From positions 1-43,460 of the forward strand of contig JAFDWN010000042.1 of assembly GCA_018268465.1 (NCBI GenBank): a DNA stretch of 43,460 nucleotides. The letters are read 5' to 3'. This document shows, piece by piece, positions 10,917-20,725 of the stretch (within the stretch, counting starts at the first letter, position 1; every line of letters begins with the position of its first letter). Source of the DNA: Actinomycetota bacterium. Its GTDB lineage: Bacteria; Actinomycetota; Actinomycetes; Mycobacteriales; Mycobacteriaceae. The translations under genes and the position numbers were made by a program. The notes beneath the pieces were generated by a model. The model had not been told where the DNA came from and did no database searches. It saw nothing but the letters and a program-made list of their open reading frames with translations.

Positions 10917-12146
10917 CTACTTTTTGTCGTACACCTCGTCGTAACCATCGTCGCCACGCCTGAGCAGCGGTATCAGCGTCACCACGACGGCAACCACAAT
11001 CGCTCCGAGCATCACCGCACCGGTGTGGCGCGGGTCGAAGAAAATGGTGCTGGCGGCGCCCAGCGCGACGATGCCGACCCATAGATAGATGAGCAGAACC
11101 ACTCGGCGATGTGAATGGCCGATCTGGAGCAGACGGTGGTGCAGGTGCATCTTGTCCGGGCTGAACGGACTGCGCCCCGCGCGGGTGCGCCGCACAATCG
11201 CCAGCAGCATGTCCAGCGCGGGCACGAAGAGCACCGCAACTACCAACAAGAACGGGGACATCAAGGCGAATACGTCGCGCGCCCCGTACGCGCTCTGGGA
11301 GATCGGCCCCGCGGCAGTGGTCGACGCCGCGGCAAGCATCAACCCGATCAGCATCGAACCGGAATCGCCCATGAAGATCTTGGCGCGGTGGAAATTGTGC
11401 GGCAGAAAACCCAGACATGCACCCGCCAGGACGACCGAGATCACCGCCGGCGGATAGAACAGCACGTCGCCGCCGTGGTCGCGCAACAAACCGACCGAGA
11501 AAATACAGATCGCCGTCGCGGTGATGAGGCCGAGCCCGGCCGCCAGCCCGTCGAGGCCGTCGACGAAGTTCATCGCGTTGACGATCGACACCGTCAGGGC
11601 CAGCGTCAGCAGGATCGACGAGACCTGATCGAGCACGATGGTGCCCACACCACCGATCGGGATGTAGAGCACGCTCCACGCCACGCCCATCGTGACCAGC
11701 ACGCTCGCCGCGGTGATCTGACCGGCGAATTTGGTCAGCGCATCGAGCCCCCAGCGGTCGTCGATCAGACCGATCGCCATGATCAGCCCGCCGGCGACCA
11801 CCACCGCGGGCATACCGGTGGAGTAGACGAATCCACGGGTGAGCGCAGGCAGCTGGGAGGCCAGCAGGACCGCGGCAGCCACGCCGACGTACATCGCCAG
11901 CCCGCCCATCCGCGGGGTCGGCGCCACATGCACGTCGCGTTCGCGTGGGTAAGCGACCGCGCCGAGCCGGGTGGCCAGAACCCGGACCCATCCGGTGGCG
12001 AAGTAGGTGATGATCGCCGCCGTCAAACCGACGAGTGCGAGCTCCCGGAGCGGGACACCGGCACCGCGGTCGGACAACGCCAGCACATCGCCTGCCGGGA
12101 ACAGCGACGTCACAGTAGCCGTCATTACCGGTGAACCGTACTGCAC
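10917..12146 (-). CDS. wecA: Undecaprenyl-phosphate GlcNAc-1-phosphate transferase WecA (Rfe)
   Basis: This polyprenyl-phosphate transferase puts GlcNAc-1-phosphate on decaprenyl phosphate, the first step of the linker that joins mycobacterial arabinogalactan to peptidoglycan. The protein has 409 residues and about eleven membrane segments. Catalytic motifs are visible: IGLIDDRWGLDA with paired Asp, NAMNFVDGLDGLAAG, and the late HLHHRLLQIGHSHRR. The GTG start at 12146 gives an N-terminus (MQYG) I recognise from mycobacterial homologues. An ATG seven codons in is less likely. It sits upstream of the atp operon as in M. tuberculosis, with a gap of about 240 nt that may hold an atp promoter. Confidence 0.95.
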   Translation of the reverse strand: MQYGSPVMTATVTSLFPAGDVLALSDRGAGVPLRELALVGLTAAIITYFATGWVRVLATRLGAVAYPRERDVHVAPTPRMGGLAMYVGVAAAVLLASQLPALTRGFVYSTGMPAVVVAGGLIMAIGLIDDRWGLDALTKFAGQITAASVLVTMGVAWSVLYIPIGGVGTIVLDQVSSILLTLALTVSIVNAMNFVDGLDGLAAGLGLITATAICIFSVGLLRDHGGDVLFYPPAVISVVLAGACLGFLPHNFHRAKIFMGDSGSMLIGLMLAAASTTAAGPISQSAYGARDVFALMSPFLLVVAVLFVPALDMLLAIVRRTRAGRSPFSPDKMHLHHRLLQIGHSHRRVVLLIYLWVGIVALGAASTIFFDPRHTGAVMLGAIVVAVVVTLIPLLRRGDDGYDEVYDKK

Positions 12147-12156
12147 CAGACTGTGA

Positions 12157-12807
12157 TCAAGCGGTGAGCGCCGCCGCGTCGACGCCGAGGACCTCGGCGA
12201 TCGACTCGGCGGCGACCGGGCCGACGCGCAGGATCCGCGGGTGGGCGCCGGTCAGGTCGACGATCGTCGACGCCGCCTGCTTGGCCGAGGGCCCGCCGTC
12301 GAGGTAGACCTCGACGCGGTCGGCGAGCTGATCGCGTGCCTCGGTGATGGTCACCGCGGGCGGGCTGCCCGAGATGTTGGCGCTGGACACCGCCATCGGG
12401 CCGACCTCACGCAGCAGTTCGATCGCGACCGGGTGCAGCGGCATGCGCAGCATCACCGTGCCCTGGGCGTCGCCGAGGTCCCACTGCAATGACGGCGCTT
12501 GGCGCACCACGAGGCTCAGAGCCCCGGGCCAGAAGGCCCTGATGAGTTCGCGTGCGGCGTTGGGCACGGTATAGACCAGGCCCTCGATGGTGTGCCAGGA
12601 CCCCACAAGCACGGGGACGGGCATATCGCGGCCGCGGCCTTTCGCGGCGAGCAGCGCGGCCACCGCCGAGTTGTTGAAGGCATCGGCACCGAGGCCGTAC
12701 ACGGTGTCGGTGGGCAGCACGACCAGCTGTCCGTCCTTGAGCGCGCTGATCGCCGAGGCGATTCCGGTGGCGCGCTGGTCGGGCTGGCCGCAGTCGAAAA
12801 CGGTCAT
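12157..12807 (-). CDS. Sua5/YwlC/YrdC-type threonylcarbamoyl-AMP synthase
   Basis: Makes threonylcarbamoyl-AMP from threonine, bicarbonate and ATP, the first step of the t6A37 tRNA modification. The YrdC signature LVVLPTDTVYGLGADAF is near the N-terminus, and VSSANISGSP, the conserved binding segment, lies later. The 216-residue length fits the single-domain actinobacterial form. The ATG at 12807 is chosen because it shares its A with the prmC TGA (TGATG). A longer upstream frame would run through prmC. The C-terminus is 11 nt before wecA. Confidence 0.93.
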   Translation of the reverse strand: MTVFDCGQPDQRATGIASAISALKDGQLVVLPTDTVYGLGADAFNNSAVAALLAAKGRGRDMPVPVLVGSWHTIEGLVYTVPNAARELIRAFWPGALSLVVRQAPSLQWDLGDAQGTVMLRMPLHPVAIELLREVGPMAVSSANISGSPPAVTITEARDQLADRVEVYLDGGPSAKQAASTIVDLTGAHPRILRVGPVAAESIAEVLGVDAAALTA

Positions 12808-13682
12808 CACGCCTCCGTGCCCGGACGTGTGGCGGTGACGAAGCGGGGCCGGCCGGTGAGATCCGTGCGTGCGGTGACATCGGCGAATCGACCGGTGCGG
12901 GTGAACGCGGCGACGGTCAGCGCCGACGCGGTGTCGTCGTGCTCGATTCCGCACCGGCCACCGGGCCGCAGCCAGCGAACAGCCAGATCGACGATCGCGG
13001 CGATGACCTCCATACCGTCCGGTCCGCCGAACAGCGCATGCGGCGGATCGTGTTCGGCCACCTCGGGTTCCAGCACCGCGCCGTCAGGAATGTAGGGCGG
13101 GTTGGCGACGAGCAGGTCGACAGCGCCGCCCAGGTCGGGCAGCTGCGACCCGTCGGTGACGTCGGCGCGGACCAGTTCGACCGCCGTACCGGCCACGTTG
13201 CGGCGGGCATAGCTCAGCGCACTGTCGGAGTCGTCGACGGCGATGACGCGGGCGTCGGGCCTGGAGCGGGCCAGCGCGAGGGCCAGCGCCGCGGAGCCGG
13301 TACACAGATCGACGATCACCGCGTGCCGGGGTAACGGCTGCCGCAGTGCCCATTCGAGGAGCGCCTCGGTCTCGGGCCGCGGGACGAAGACACCCGGTCC
13401 CACCCGCACCGACACCGGCCCGAAGGCGGCGAAGCCGGTGAGGTGTTGCAGCGGCACCCGCCGCGAACGCGCGGTGATCAGGTCGTCGTAGCGGTCGAAG
13501 AAGTCGTCGCCCGGCGCGTCGAGCAACGCCAGCCGGCCGCGGTCGGTGCCCGCGGCGTGCGCGGCCAGCTCCATCGCGTCGACCCGCGGCGAATTGACAC
13601 CCGCCTCGGCCAGGGTCGCGGTGGCGGCGTCGATCACGTGGCGCAGCCGCAGCGGTGCTTCGGCGTGGCGGGACCGGGTCAT
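12807..13682 (-). CDS. prmC: Release factor glutamine methyltransferase PrmC (HemK)
   Basis: PrmC methylates the Gln of the GGQ motif in peptide release factors. The 291-residue protein has an N-terminal helical domain, the SAM-binding segment ([17 protein letters not shown]) and the catalytic NPPY motif ([13 protein letters not shown]). The ATG at 13682 overlaps the prfA stop as ATGA, so enzyme and substrate are translationally coupled. Confidence 0.95.
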   Translation of the reverse strand: MTRSRHAEAPLRLRHVIDAATATLAEAGVNSPRVDAMELAAHAAGTDRGRLALLDAPGDDFFDRYDDLITARSRRVPLQHLTGFAAFGPVSVRVGPGVFVPRPETEALLEWALRQPLPRHAVIVDLCTGSAALALALARSRPDARVIAVDDSDSALSYARRNVAGTAVELVRADVTDGSQLPDLGGAVDLLVANPPYIPDGAVLEPEVAEHDPPHALFGGPDGMEVIAAIVDLAVRWLRPGGRCGIEHDDTASALTVAAFTRTGRFADVTARTDLTGRPRFVTATRPGTEA

Positions 13683-14752
13683 GTGTTCTGCAACCTGGCT
13701 TGTTTGTCCGCCGAGGCCAGCGCCTCGAACAGCGGGTCGAGGTCTCCGTCGAGGACCTGATCGAGGTTGTGCGCCTTGAAGCCGATCCGGTGGTCGGTGA
13801 TGCGGTTCTCCGGGAAGTTGTAGGTGCGGATGCGTTCGCTGCGGTCGACGGTACGGATCTGGCTCGCCCGGTCGGCGGACGCGTCGGCTTGCGCCTGCTC
13901 CTCGGCCAGGGCCTGCAGCCGGGCCGCCAGGACCTGCAGGGCGCGGGCCTTGTTCTGCAGCTGGGAGCGCTCGTTCTGGCAGGTGACGACGATGCCGGTG
14001 GGCAGGTGGGTGATACGCACGGCCGAGTCGGTGGTGTTCACACCCTGGCCACCCTTGCCCGACGACCGATATACGTCGATCCTCAGGTCGGACTCGTCGA
14101 TCTGGACTTGCTCGACTTCCTCGGGTTCGGGGTAGACCAGCACACCGGCGGCCGACGTGTGAACGCGGCCTTGCGATTCGGTCACCGGCACGCGCTGCAC
14201 CCGGTGGACCCCGCCCTCGAACTTCAGTCGCGACCACACGCCGTCGGCGGAGTCGCCCTTGCTGGTGATGGACAGGGTGGCGTCCTTGTATCCGCCCAGG
14301 TCCGAGGTGGTCTCGTCGAGCACGGTCACGTTCCAGCCGTGCCGTTCGGCGTAACGGATGTACATGCGGGCCAGATCGGCCGCGAAGAGCGCCGATTCCT
14401 CGCCACCCTCCCCTGACTTGACCTCGAGCACGATGTCGTCCGGGTCGTGGGGGTCGCGGGGTGCGAGCAGATCGGTCAGGTGGGTGTCGAGTTCGTCGAC
14501 CGTGGCGGTGAGTTCGTCGACTTCTGCGGCGAAGGATTCGTCGTCGGCGGCCAGTTCGCGCGCCGCCTCCAGGTCACCGCGGGCCGATTCCAGCTTGCGA
14601 TACGCGGCCACGATGGGCGCCAGCTGGGCGAACCTGCGGCCGACCTTGCGGGCCCTGCCGGCGTCGGCGTGCAGCTGCGGGTCGGAGAGCTGGTGTTCCA
14701 GGTCGGCGTGCTCGGCGAGCAGTGCTTCGATGGCCGGTGCCGGTGCCGTCAT
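13679..14752 (-). CDS. prfA: Peptide chain release factor 1 PrfA
   Basis: RF1 reads UAA and UAG and triggers release of the finished protein. The 357 residues contain the codon-recognition tripeptide PVT (189-191) and the catalytic GGQ (234-236) in [17 protein letters not shown]. Length and domains are standard. The neighbours prmC (its methylase) and rpmE (ribosomal protein L31) make this a translation operon. Confidence 0.98.
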   Translation of the reverse strand: MTAPAPAIEALLAEHADLEHQLSDPQLHADAGRARKVGRRFAQLAPIVAAYRKLESARGDLEAARELAADDESFAAEVDELTATVDELDTHLTDLLAPRDPHDPDDIVLEVKSGEGGEESALFAADLARMYIRYAERHGWNVTVLDETTSDLGGYKDATLSITSKGDSADGVWSRLKFEGGVHRVQRVPVTESQGRVHTSAAGVLVYPEPEEVEQVQIDESDLRIDVYRSSGKGGQGVNTTDSAVRITHLPTGIVVTCQNERSQLQNKARALQVLAARLQALAEEQAQADASADRASQIRTVDRSERIRTYNFPENRITDHRIGFKAHNLDQVLDGDLDPLFEALASADKQARLQNT

Positions 14753-14884
14753 GGCCGCCTCCTTCCCCAGAACGCGCGCTGCCCGTGATTCTCGATGAGT
14801 TCCACGCTGTTTTCGATGTGCCGCTGAACGCCAAGCGGCGCCCGGCCTGGCACTGTCGCGTCAGATCGGGCGCCGATCGGGTGG

Positions 14885-15118
14885 CTATTTGTCGGTCGTG
14901 GCCTTCGAGCCGGCGCGCTTGCCGTAGCGCTTCTCGAAGCGGGCCACGCGGCCTCCGCTGTCGAGGATCTTCTGCTTGCCGGTGTAGAAGGGATGGCATT
15001 GGGAGCAGACCTCGACGACGATCTGTCCGCTCTTCTTGGTGCTGCGGGTGGTGAAGGTGTTGCCGCAGCCGCAGTGCACCGTGGTCTCGACGTAGTCGGG
15101 GTGAACGCCCGTTTTCAT
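14885..15118 (-). CDS. rpmE: 50S ribosomal protein L31, zinc-binding form
   Basis: A 77-residue L31. Four cysteines are present at positions 16, 18, 38 and 41 (CGC and CSQC), so this is the zinc-containing C+ form; mycobacteria replace this form by a C- paralogue under zinc starvation. I place the start at the ATG giving [10 protein letters not shown], preceded by an AGAGGAA ribosome site. A longer frame upstream has no family similarity. It follows rho at a distance because four accessory genes separate them here. Confidence 0.96.
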   Translation of the reverse strand: MKTGVHPDYVETTVHCGCGNTFTTRSTKKSGQIVVEVCSQCHPFYTGKQKILDSGGRVARFEKRYGKRAGSKATTDK

Positions 15119-15310
15119 TGGATTCCTCTGTAGTCGTTGGCCGCCGGGTCGCCCACACCTGACCTGTCTGGAGTCGTGGACGTGAACCGGAACCGAGGGT
15201 CGACGGTCCATTATGCCAGGTCAACCGCCAGCAGCCTAAACGCGCGGACAGCGGCCGGTATTCCTGCCGCCGGGTGCCCGGGCGCGCCAAGGCGCCGGCG
15301 CGCGGGCCCC

Positions 15311-15928
15311 TCAGCCGAAGGCGTCCGCGGCGGCCTGTCCGGACAGGCCGGCCAATCCGGCCTCGCGCCCGGAAAGCACCAGCACGACATCGCGGATGGG
15401 TCCGCTGACGGGCCGACCGGTGCCGACGGCGAACGGCGCGTCGGTCGCGGTGAAAGCCACGTCGGCGAACCGCTTCCGCGGGTTGAGCGGGAAACTCATC
15501 CCCCACAACCGTTCGGCCGCGACGACGGCGCCCGGAATGGGCATCGGCCGGGTAATCCCCAGCGGGATCGCGATGTCCTGGCCGTGCACGAGTAGGTCCA
15601 TGAGCGGATCGGCGACCACCGTGCCCGGGGGTCTGCGCCGCACCCCCACGGCGGCGCGCAGTGCCGCCGCGATCTCGTCTGGCGTCCGCCTGTCCGACAT
15701 CACCATTCGCGACATCATCGCGTCGAAGCGGAAGCCCGAACGCACCGCCTCGATCCCGAACCGCGCCCAACCGGAGGTGGCGTGCGTGAGGTGCGCTGCG
15801 ACGTGGCGCACGGTCCAGCCCTCACACAGCGACGGTGTCTCCCACTGTGCCGGCGTCAGGCCGGCGAGCACCTCGGCGAGGTCGGCCCGTTGTTCGTCAA
15901 TGGTGCGCCAGATCTCTTCGGTGTCCAC
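15311..15928 (-). CDS. Maleylpyruvate isomerase-like (TIGR03083/DinB-fold) protein
   Basis: A 205-residue protein of the actinobacterial family related to mycothiol-dependent maleylpyruvate isomerase. The N-terminal four-helix region has the characteristic LCEGWTVRHVAAHLTH (about 34-49), in which the His residues would bind a metal, and DLLVHGQDI near 111-119 supplies another. The C-terminal half is variable. The family includes enzymes that use mycothiol as a co-substrate, but the substrate here cannot be told. It is divergent from a marR gene across a perfect palindrome, so it is probably repressed by that regulator. Confidence 0.8.
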   Translation of the reverse strand: MDTEEIWRTIDEQRADLAEVLAGLTPAQWETPSLCEGWTVRHVAAHLTHATSGWARFGIEAVRSGFRFDAMMSRMVMSDRRTPDEIAAALRAAVGVRRRPPGTVVADPLMDLLVHGQDIAIPLGITRPMPIPGAVVAAERLWGMSFPLNPRKRFADVAFTATDAPFAVGTGRPVSGPIRDVVLVLSGREAGLAGLSGQAAADAFG

Positions 15929-15939
15929 ACCCGCCGCCT

Positions 15940-15960
15940 TTAGTCAGGATTCCTGACTAA
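15940..15960. promoter_or_regulatory. Perfect 21-bp palindrome, candidate MarR operator
   Basis: TTAGTCAGGA, a central T, then TCCTGACTAA form a perfect 10-1-10 inverted repeat in the 64-nt gap between the divergent isomerase-like gene and marR. Its right end overlaps TAATATAG, a plausible -10 region for marR. Size and position fit a MarR-family dimer site controlling both directions. Confidence 0.8.
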
Positions 15961-15992
15961 TATAGACAGGGACACGTACTAATGTCAACGCG

Positions 15993-16427
15993 GTGAGCGA
16001 CACCCCCAACGCCGCGACGCTGATGTTCATCGCCCACCGCGCGGCCGAGACCCAAGTCCACGAGGCGCTGCGCGAGTCGGGGTTCGACGATCTCACCCTT
16101 GCCCAGGTTCGCATCAGTCAGCGCTTGAGCCGCAACGGAATTCGCGTCACCGAACTCGCCGAACAGGCACGTGTCACCAAGCAGACGGCCGGGGCGCTGG
16201 TCGACGAGCTCGAACAGAACGGTTACGTGGCCCGGACCCCCGATCCCCGCGACGCGCGGGCACGGCTGGTGGTGCTGAGTCCACGGGGCCGCGAGTTGTG
16301 CGCGGCCGCGGCGGCAGAGGTGGCGAAGGTCGAGGCGCAGTGGCGCGCTCACCTGGGCGCGCAGACCTACGACCGGCTGGTCGCGGCGCTGCTCTCGCTG
16401 CGGGAGATCACCGACCCGACCGGCTGA
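15993..16427 (+). CDS. MarR family transcriptional regulator
   Basis: A 144-residue winged-helix regulator. The recognition region is RNGIRVTELAEQARVTKQTAGALVDELEQNGYVART, followed by the wing DPRDARARLVVLSPRG, typical of MarR. The GTG at 15993 leaves a compact N-terminal dimerisation helix and only 32 nt to the palindrome. The regulator probably autoregulates and represses the divergent isomerase-like gene. Its 3' end overlaps the acyl-CoA synthetase gene tail-to-tail by 61 nt. Confidence 0.92.
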   Translation: MSDTPNAATLMFIAHRAAETQVHEALRESGFDDLTLAQVRISQRLSRNGIRVTELAEQARVTKQTAGALVDELEQNGYVARTPDPRDARARLVVLSPRGRELCAAAAAEVAKVEAQWRAHLGAQTYDRLVAALLSLREITDPTG

Positions 16428-18055
16428 CCGAGCGACTCCCCGGCGCACAGCCGAAACTGCGAACCGCTGCGTATCCACAGCACCCGCCCATCGGGCTCGA
16501 TGCCCCGATCGACGAGGTCGCGTTTGAGGATCTTGTTCGTCGCGGTAGTCGGCAGGTCGTCGGCCACCCAGACGTAGCGCGGCCATGCCTTCGGCGACAG
16601 ATCACGCTGCGCGGCCAAGAACTCGGCGAAGCCGTGCGGACTCAGGTCGGCACCGCCCTGCAGCACGATCGCCGCCATCACCTGGTCACCGACGTGCCCG
16701 TCGGGCACCGGGTAGACCGCGGCCCTGTTGATCGCGGGCGAACGCAGCAGGATCCGCTCGATCGGAGCAGCGGTCAGGTTCTCCCCGTCGACGCGCATCC
16801 AGTCGGTGGTGCGTCCAGCGAGATAGATCCACCCGTCGGCGTCACGGTAGGCCAGGTCCCCCGACCAGTACATGCCGTGCCGCAGCCGCTCGGCGGTGGC
16901 CCGCGGATCGTTGTAGTAGCCACGGAACAGCCCGCTGCCGGTGGTGTTGACCAACTCCCCGACCGCGGTGTCGGCGTTGACCAGCACACCGTCGTCGTCG
17001 AACCGGGCGACGTCGCATTCGCGCAGCGCGTCGGGATCGTAGACAGCCACACCGGGGAAACCGCGGCCCACCGACCCGGGCGGGCAGTCGTCGGGCCGGG
17101 TGATGATCACGGCGATCTCGGTGGAACCGAAACCGTCCCACACCCGGCAGCCGAAGCGCCGGCCGAATGCCTCGATGTCCCGGTCGGCGGCCTCGTTGCC
17201 GAAGGCGACGCGCAGTGGATTGTCGTGATCGTCCGGCCGTTCGGGTGTCGCCAGGATGTAAGCCAGCGGTTTGCCGACATAGTTCATATACGTCGCGCGA
17301 TAGCGCCGGATGTCGGCCAGGAACTCCGACGCGGAGAACGCCGCGGGTGCCATCGCCGCGCCCGCACCGAGCGCCACACTCCAGCCGACGTACACCGCGT
17401 TCGAATGGAACAGCGGCATCGCGAGATAGCACGTGTCGGCCGGTCCGAGCCCGAAACGTGTGACGAGTGCCGACCCGGCGAACAGCACCGTCGCGTGCGG
17501 CACCTGGACAGCCTTGGGTTCCCCGCTGGTCCCCGACGTGAAGATCATCATGAACAGGTCGTCGGGACCGACGTGGCGGTGCGGAGTCAGCGGCGGGGCC
17601 GCCGCCAGCATCGCCGACCACTGCGGGTCCGATGTGTCGACCACAGTGACCCCGGGCAGCTCGACGCCGTCGAGCAAGCGACGATGGTCGGCGTCGGTGA
17701 GCAAGATCTGGCAGTCGGCGGTGCCGATGTCGCGGGCCAGGGCGCCACCGCGACGGGTGGTGTTGATACCGCACAGCACATAGCCGGCCAGGGCGGCCGA
17801 CGCCAGCGCGGTCAGCATCTGTGGTGTGTTGCCGAGCAGCGTGCCGACATGCAGTGGGCGGGCCGGGTCGGCGATCTGCATGAGCGCGGCAGCGGTCGCG
17901 CGGGACTGCGCGATGTGTTCGCGCCACGTCCAGGTGCGCGCGCCGAACTTCACCGCGACCGTGTCCTGTTCGGCGCGTTCGCCGAGCAGCTGCTGCAGTG
18001 TGTCGGCCACGACTCCCCGTTCGACGGCGAACAGAACTTGGGATGTGTTTATCAC
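16367..18055 (-). CDS. Acyl-CoA synthetase (AMP-forming), FadD17-like
   Basis: Activates a fatty or steroid-side-chain-like acid to its acyl-CoA through an acyl-AMP. ANL-superfamily motifs are intact: the P-loop MIFTSGTSGEPKAV, the DGFGSTE A5 motif, the YWSGDLAYRD hinge region, GRTTDWMRVDGEN, and the C-terminal lysine in ATNKILKRDL. The phrase ATYMNYVGKPLAYILATPERPDD is very close to what I recall of M. tuberculosis FadD17, which is tied to cholesterol catabolism; the substrate here is not certain. I use the GTG at 18055 (562 residues); a later start is possible. The C-terminus runs about 20 residues past the usual end into the marR 3' end. Divergent from a tetR gene. Confidence 0.88.
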   Translation of the reverse strand: MINTSQVLFAVERGVVADTLQQLLGERAEQDTVAVKFGARTWTWREHIAQSRATAAALMQIADPARPLHVGTLLGNTPQMLTALASAALAGYVLCGINTTRRGGALARDIGTADCQILLTDADHRRLLDGVELPGVTVVDTSDPQWSAMLAAAPPLTPHRHVGPDDLFMMIFTSGTSGEPKAVQVPHATVLFAGSALVTRFGLGPADTCYLAMPLFHSNAVYVGWSVALGAGAAMAPAAFSASEFLADIRRYRATYMNYVGKPLAYILATPERPDDHDNPLRVAFGNEAADRDIEAFGRRFGCRVWDGFGSTEIAVIITRPDDCPPGSVGRGFPGVAVYDPDALRECDVARFDDDGVLVNADTAVGELVNTTGSGLFRGYYNDPRATAERLRHGMYWSGDLAYRDADGWIYLAGRTTDWMRVDGENLTAAPIERILLRSPAINRAAVYPVPDGHVGDQVMAAIVLQGGADLSPHGFAEFLAAQRDLSPKAWPRYVWVADDLPTTATNKILKRDLVDRGIEPDGRVLWIRSGSQFRLCAGESLGQPVGSVISRSESSAATSRS

Positions 18056-18141
18056 TTCGGCTTCCGCCGCCGAACGCGGCCACCGCTTGGCAGAATGCAC
18101 ACGTCGCGTCCGAGCCCGCGACGATACGGAGGATATCTCCC

Positions 18142-18747
18142 GTGGTGACCAGCACGGCTGCCCCGACCGTTCGCGAGCGACTGATCGACGCGGCCGAAGC
18201 GTGCCTGCGCGCGAAAGGGATTCGGGCGACCACGGTGTCGGAGGTCGCGGAGGCCGCAAACGTCTCCCGCGGCTGGCTCTATCGCCATTTCCCGGACAAG
18301 GCCTCGCTGCTCGGCGCCGCACTCGTGCGCCTCAACGATGCGTTCTGGTCGGACTCCCATGCCGTCCTGGCCGGCGTCGAGGGTCTTGATCAGCAGATCG
18401 CGACGGCGGTGCGATACGGGCGCACCGCCTACGACGATCCCGGCGCGTTGTTGATGAAGCTGCGGGTGGAGGAGCCGGAGGAGTTCGCCGCGTGCGTGGG
18501 TGCGGGTGTGCAGGGTCTGGTTCCCGACCTGGCCGACTTCTGGAAGCGCTATCTGTGCGCGGCGATCGAGCGCGGCGAGATCCGCCCCGACACCGACGTC
18601 GCCGAGGCGGCCGAATGGGTGGCACGGGTACTGATCTCACTGGTCACGGTTCCCGGGAACACCCTCGACCCCGACGACGCGACGCAGGTGCTGGCCCATG
18701 TGCGCCGCTATGTCATGCCGGGTCTGCGCCTAGACCCGCACGTGTAG
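18142..18747 (+). CDS. TetR family transcriptional regulator
   Basis: A 201-residue TetR-type repressor: the N-terminal helix-turn-helix IRATTVSEVAEAANVSRGWLYRHFPDK is canonical, followed by an all-helical ligand domain. The GTG at 18142 is preceded by GGAGGA with 8 nt spacing, which decides the start over longer frames. It is divergent from the FadD17-like gene across 86 nt, so it probably controls that gene and itself, with an acyl-CoA as a plausible ligand. The ligand is inference from context. Confidence 0.92.
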   Translation: MVTSTAAPTVRERLIDAAEACLRAKGIRATTVSEVAEAANVSRGWLYRHFPDKASLLGAALVRLNDAFWSDSHAVLAGVEGLDQQIATAVRYGRTAYDDPGALLMKLRVEEPEEFAACVGAGVQGLVPDLADFWKRYLCAAIERGEIRPDTDVAEAAEWVARVLISLVTVPGNTLDPDDATQVLAHVRRYVMPGLRLDPHV

Positions 18748-18756
18748 CCGACGAAT

Positions 18757-18798
18757 ACACGAACCCCGACCATGCCGCGGCATGGTCGGGGTTCGTGT
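18757..18798. terminator. 42-bp perfect palindrome, bidirectional terminator
   Basis: ACACGAACCCCGACCATGCC (18757-18776) and its exact reverse complement (18779-18798) form a perfect 21-bp stem around GC, between the convergent tetR and rho genes. It is the strongest hairpin in the left half of the window and well placed to stop transcription from both sides. It lacks a U-tract, as is common in mycobacteria. Confidence 0.8.
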
Positions 18799-18814
18799 TG
18801 TCGGTGTGCGGGGT

Positions 18815-20725
18815 CTAGTCGGAATCCGCCCCACCGGGGGCGGTCTTGGAGACCTGGACGAGGAACTCGTAATTGGTCTTGGTCTTGCGCAGCTGGCTCA
18901 TCAGCAGGTCGATCGCCTGATGCGGGTCCAGACCCGACAGCACCCGACGCAGCTTGTGCACGATGGCGAACTCGTCCGGGGAGAGCAGCAGCTCGTCCTT
19001 GCGGGTACCGGACGGGTTGACGTCGACCGCCGGGAACACGCGACGCTCGGAGATCTTACGGTCGAGTTTGAGCTCGGCGTTGCCGGTGCCCTTGAACTCC
19101 TCGAAGATGACGGTGTCGCCGGTGGAACCGGTCTCGACCATGGCGGTCGCGATGATGGTGAGCGAGCCGCCGTCCTCGATGTTGCGGGCCGCGCCGAGGA
19201 ACCGCTTGGGCGGGTAGAGCGCAGTGGAGTCGACGCCACCGGACAGGATGCGGCCCGATGCCGGCGACGCGTTGTTGTACGCGCGGCCGAGCCGGGTGAT
19301 CGAGTCCAGCAGAACGACGACGTCCTTACCCTGCTCGACCAGTCGTTTGGCCCGCTCGATCGCCAGTTCCGCGGCCTGGGTGTGGTCTGACGGCGGCCGG
19401 TCGAATGTCGACGCGATGACCTCGCCCTTGACCGAGCGCTGCATGTCGGTGACTTCTTCAGGACGCTCGTCCACGAGCACCACCATCAGGTGACATTCGG
19501 GGTTGTTGCGGGTGATCGCGTTGGCGATGTCCTGCAGGATCGTGGTCTTGCCCGCCTTCGGCGGCGACACGATCAGGGCGCGCTGTCCCTTGCCGATCGG
19601 CATGATCAGGTCGATCACCCGGGTGGTGAGCTTGTCGCCGCTGGTCTCCAACCGCAACCGCTGGTTCGGGTACAGCGGCGTCAGCTTGCCGAATTCGGGA
19701 CGCTTCCTGGCGTCCTCGACCGGACCGCCGTTGACGCTGTCGAGGCGCACCAGCGGGTTGAACTTCTGCCGCGGGTTCTGGTTGCCGGTGTCGCCCTCCC
19801 TGGGCACGCGGACCGCGCCGGTGATGGCGTCTCCGCGGCGCAGGCCGTTCTTGCGCACCATGTTCATCGACACGTACACGTCGTTGGGGCCGGCCAGATA
19901 GCCCGAGGTGCGCACGAAGGCGTAGTTGTCGAGCACATCGAGAATGCCTGCCACAGGTTGAACGACGTCGTCCTCGCGCAGTTCGGCTTCACCGCCACCA
20001 CCGCCGGGCGCATCCGTGCCGCGCTCGCCGCGGCGCCTGCGGTCACGGAACCGCCTGCCGCGCCGACCCTGGCGTCCCTCGCCGTCGTCGTCGCTGTTGC
20101 TTCCGCGGTTTTGCTGGTCGCCCTGCTGCTGGTCACCTCCGGACCTGGCGTCCGGTTTGGTGTCGGGTGCGGCGGTGGCGCCCTGGGCGGGTTCGGCATC
20201 CGCTTTGGCGGCAGGCTTCGCTTCGGCCTTGGCTTCTGCCCTGGTCTCGGGCTTGGCGTCGGGCCCAGTGTCGGACTTCGCCTCGGCCTTGACGTCCTCG
20301 CTGAGCGCGGCGTCCCCGCCGCCCGGCGCTCCGGCATTGCGGGAGGCGCCGCGGCGTTCCCGCCGAGCGGGCCGCTCGGACTTCTCGGCGGTCTTCGCCG
20401 GCGTGTCGGCGGGTGCGGCGGCGGCCGAGGGTTCGGCTGCGGCCTGGTCTTTGGCATTGCCATTGGCCTGGTTACGGCGCTCACGGATGGCGGCGATGAG
20501 TTCGCTCTTACGCATCCCGGAGGCGCCCTCGACACCGATCTGCCGGGCCAGCGCGCGCAGCTCGGGCAGCACCAGACTCGTCAGTGCGGGGGTCCGACCC
20601 CCGGCAGCCGCGTCGGCGCTCGGCGCGTCCGCGGCGGCGGGCGACGAGGTGTCGTTGGTCACGACTGGTGGGAGATCGGCGCTTGCGGTGGCGCTTTCAG
20701 CCGTGAAGAGGTCCGTATCAGTCAC
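18815..20725 (-). CDS. rho: Transcription termination factor Rho
   Basis: The hexameric RNA-dependent ATPase that ends transcription. The C-terminal two thirds carry all motifs: the RNA-binding cold-shock-like domain after [27 protein letters not shown], the P-loop [23 protein letters not shown] and [13 protein letters not shown]. Between the N-terminal helix bundle and the RNA-binding domain lies a long low-complexity insertion with A/E/K/P repeats and an Arg-rich end ([19 protein letters not shown]), as in other mycobacterial Rho proteins. I choose the GTG at 20725 (636 residues) because AAAGGA precedes it and the resulting MTDTDL start is familiar. Confidence 0.97.
   Translation of the reverse strand: MTDTDLFTAESATASADLPPVVTNDTSSPAAADAPSADAAAGGRTPALTSLVLPELRALARQIGVEGASGMRKSELIAAIRERRNQANGNAKDQAAAEPSAAAAPADTPAKTAEKSERPARRERRGASRNAGAPGGGDAALSEDVKAEAKSDTGPDAKPETRAEAKAEAKPAAKADAEPAQGATAAPDTKPDARSGGDQQQGDQQNRGSNSDDDGEGRQGRRGRRFRDRRRRGERGTDAPGGGGGEAELREDDVVQPVAGILDVLDNYAFVRTSGYLAGPNDVYVSMNMVRKNGLRRGDAITGAVRVPREGDTGNQNPRQKFNPLVRLDSVNGGPVEDARKRPEFGKLTPLYPNQRLRLETSGDKLTTRVIDLIMPIGKGQRALIVSPPKAGKTTILQDIANAITRNNPECHLMVVLVDERPEEVTDMQRSVKGEVIASTFDRPPSDHTQAAELAIERAKRLVEQGKDVVVLLDSITRLGRAYNNASPASGRILSGGVDSTALYPPKRFLGAARNIEDGGSLTIIATAMVETGSTGDTVIFEEFKGTGNAELKLDRKISERRVFPAVDVNPSGTRKDELLLSPDEFAIVHKLRRVLSGLDPHQAIDLLMSQLRKTKTNYEFLVQVSKTAPGGADSD

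Noticed and set aside
12808-12954. Upstream extension of the Sua5-type gene
   Set aside because: It lies within prmC, is very Arg/His-rich, and the ATG sharing a base with the prmC stop gives the family N-terminus.
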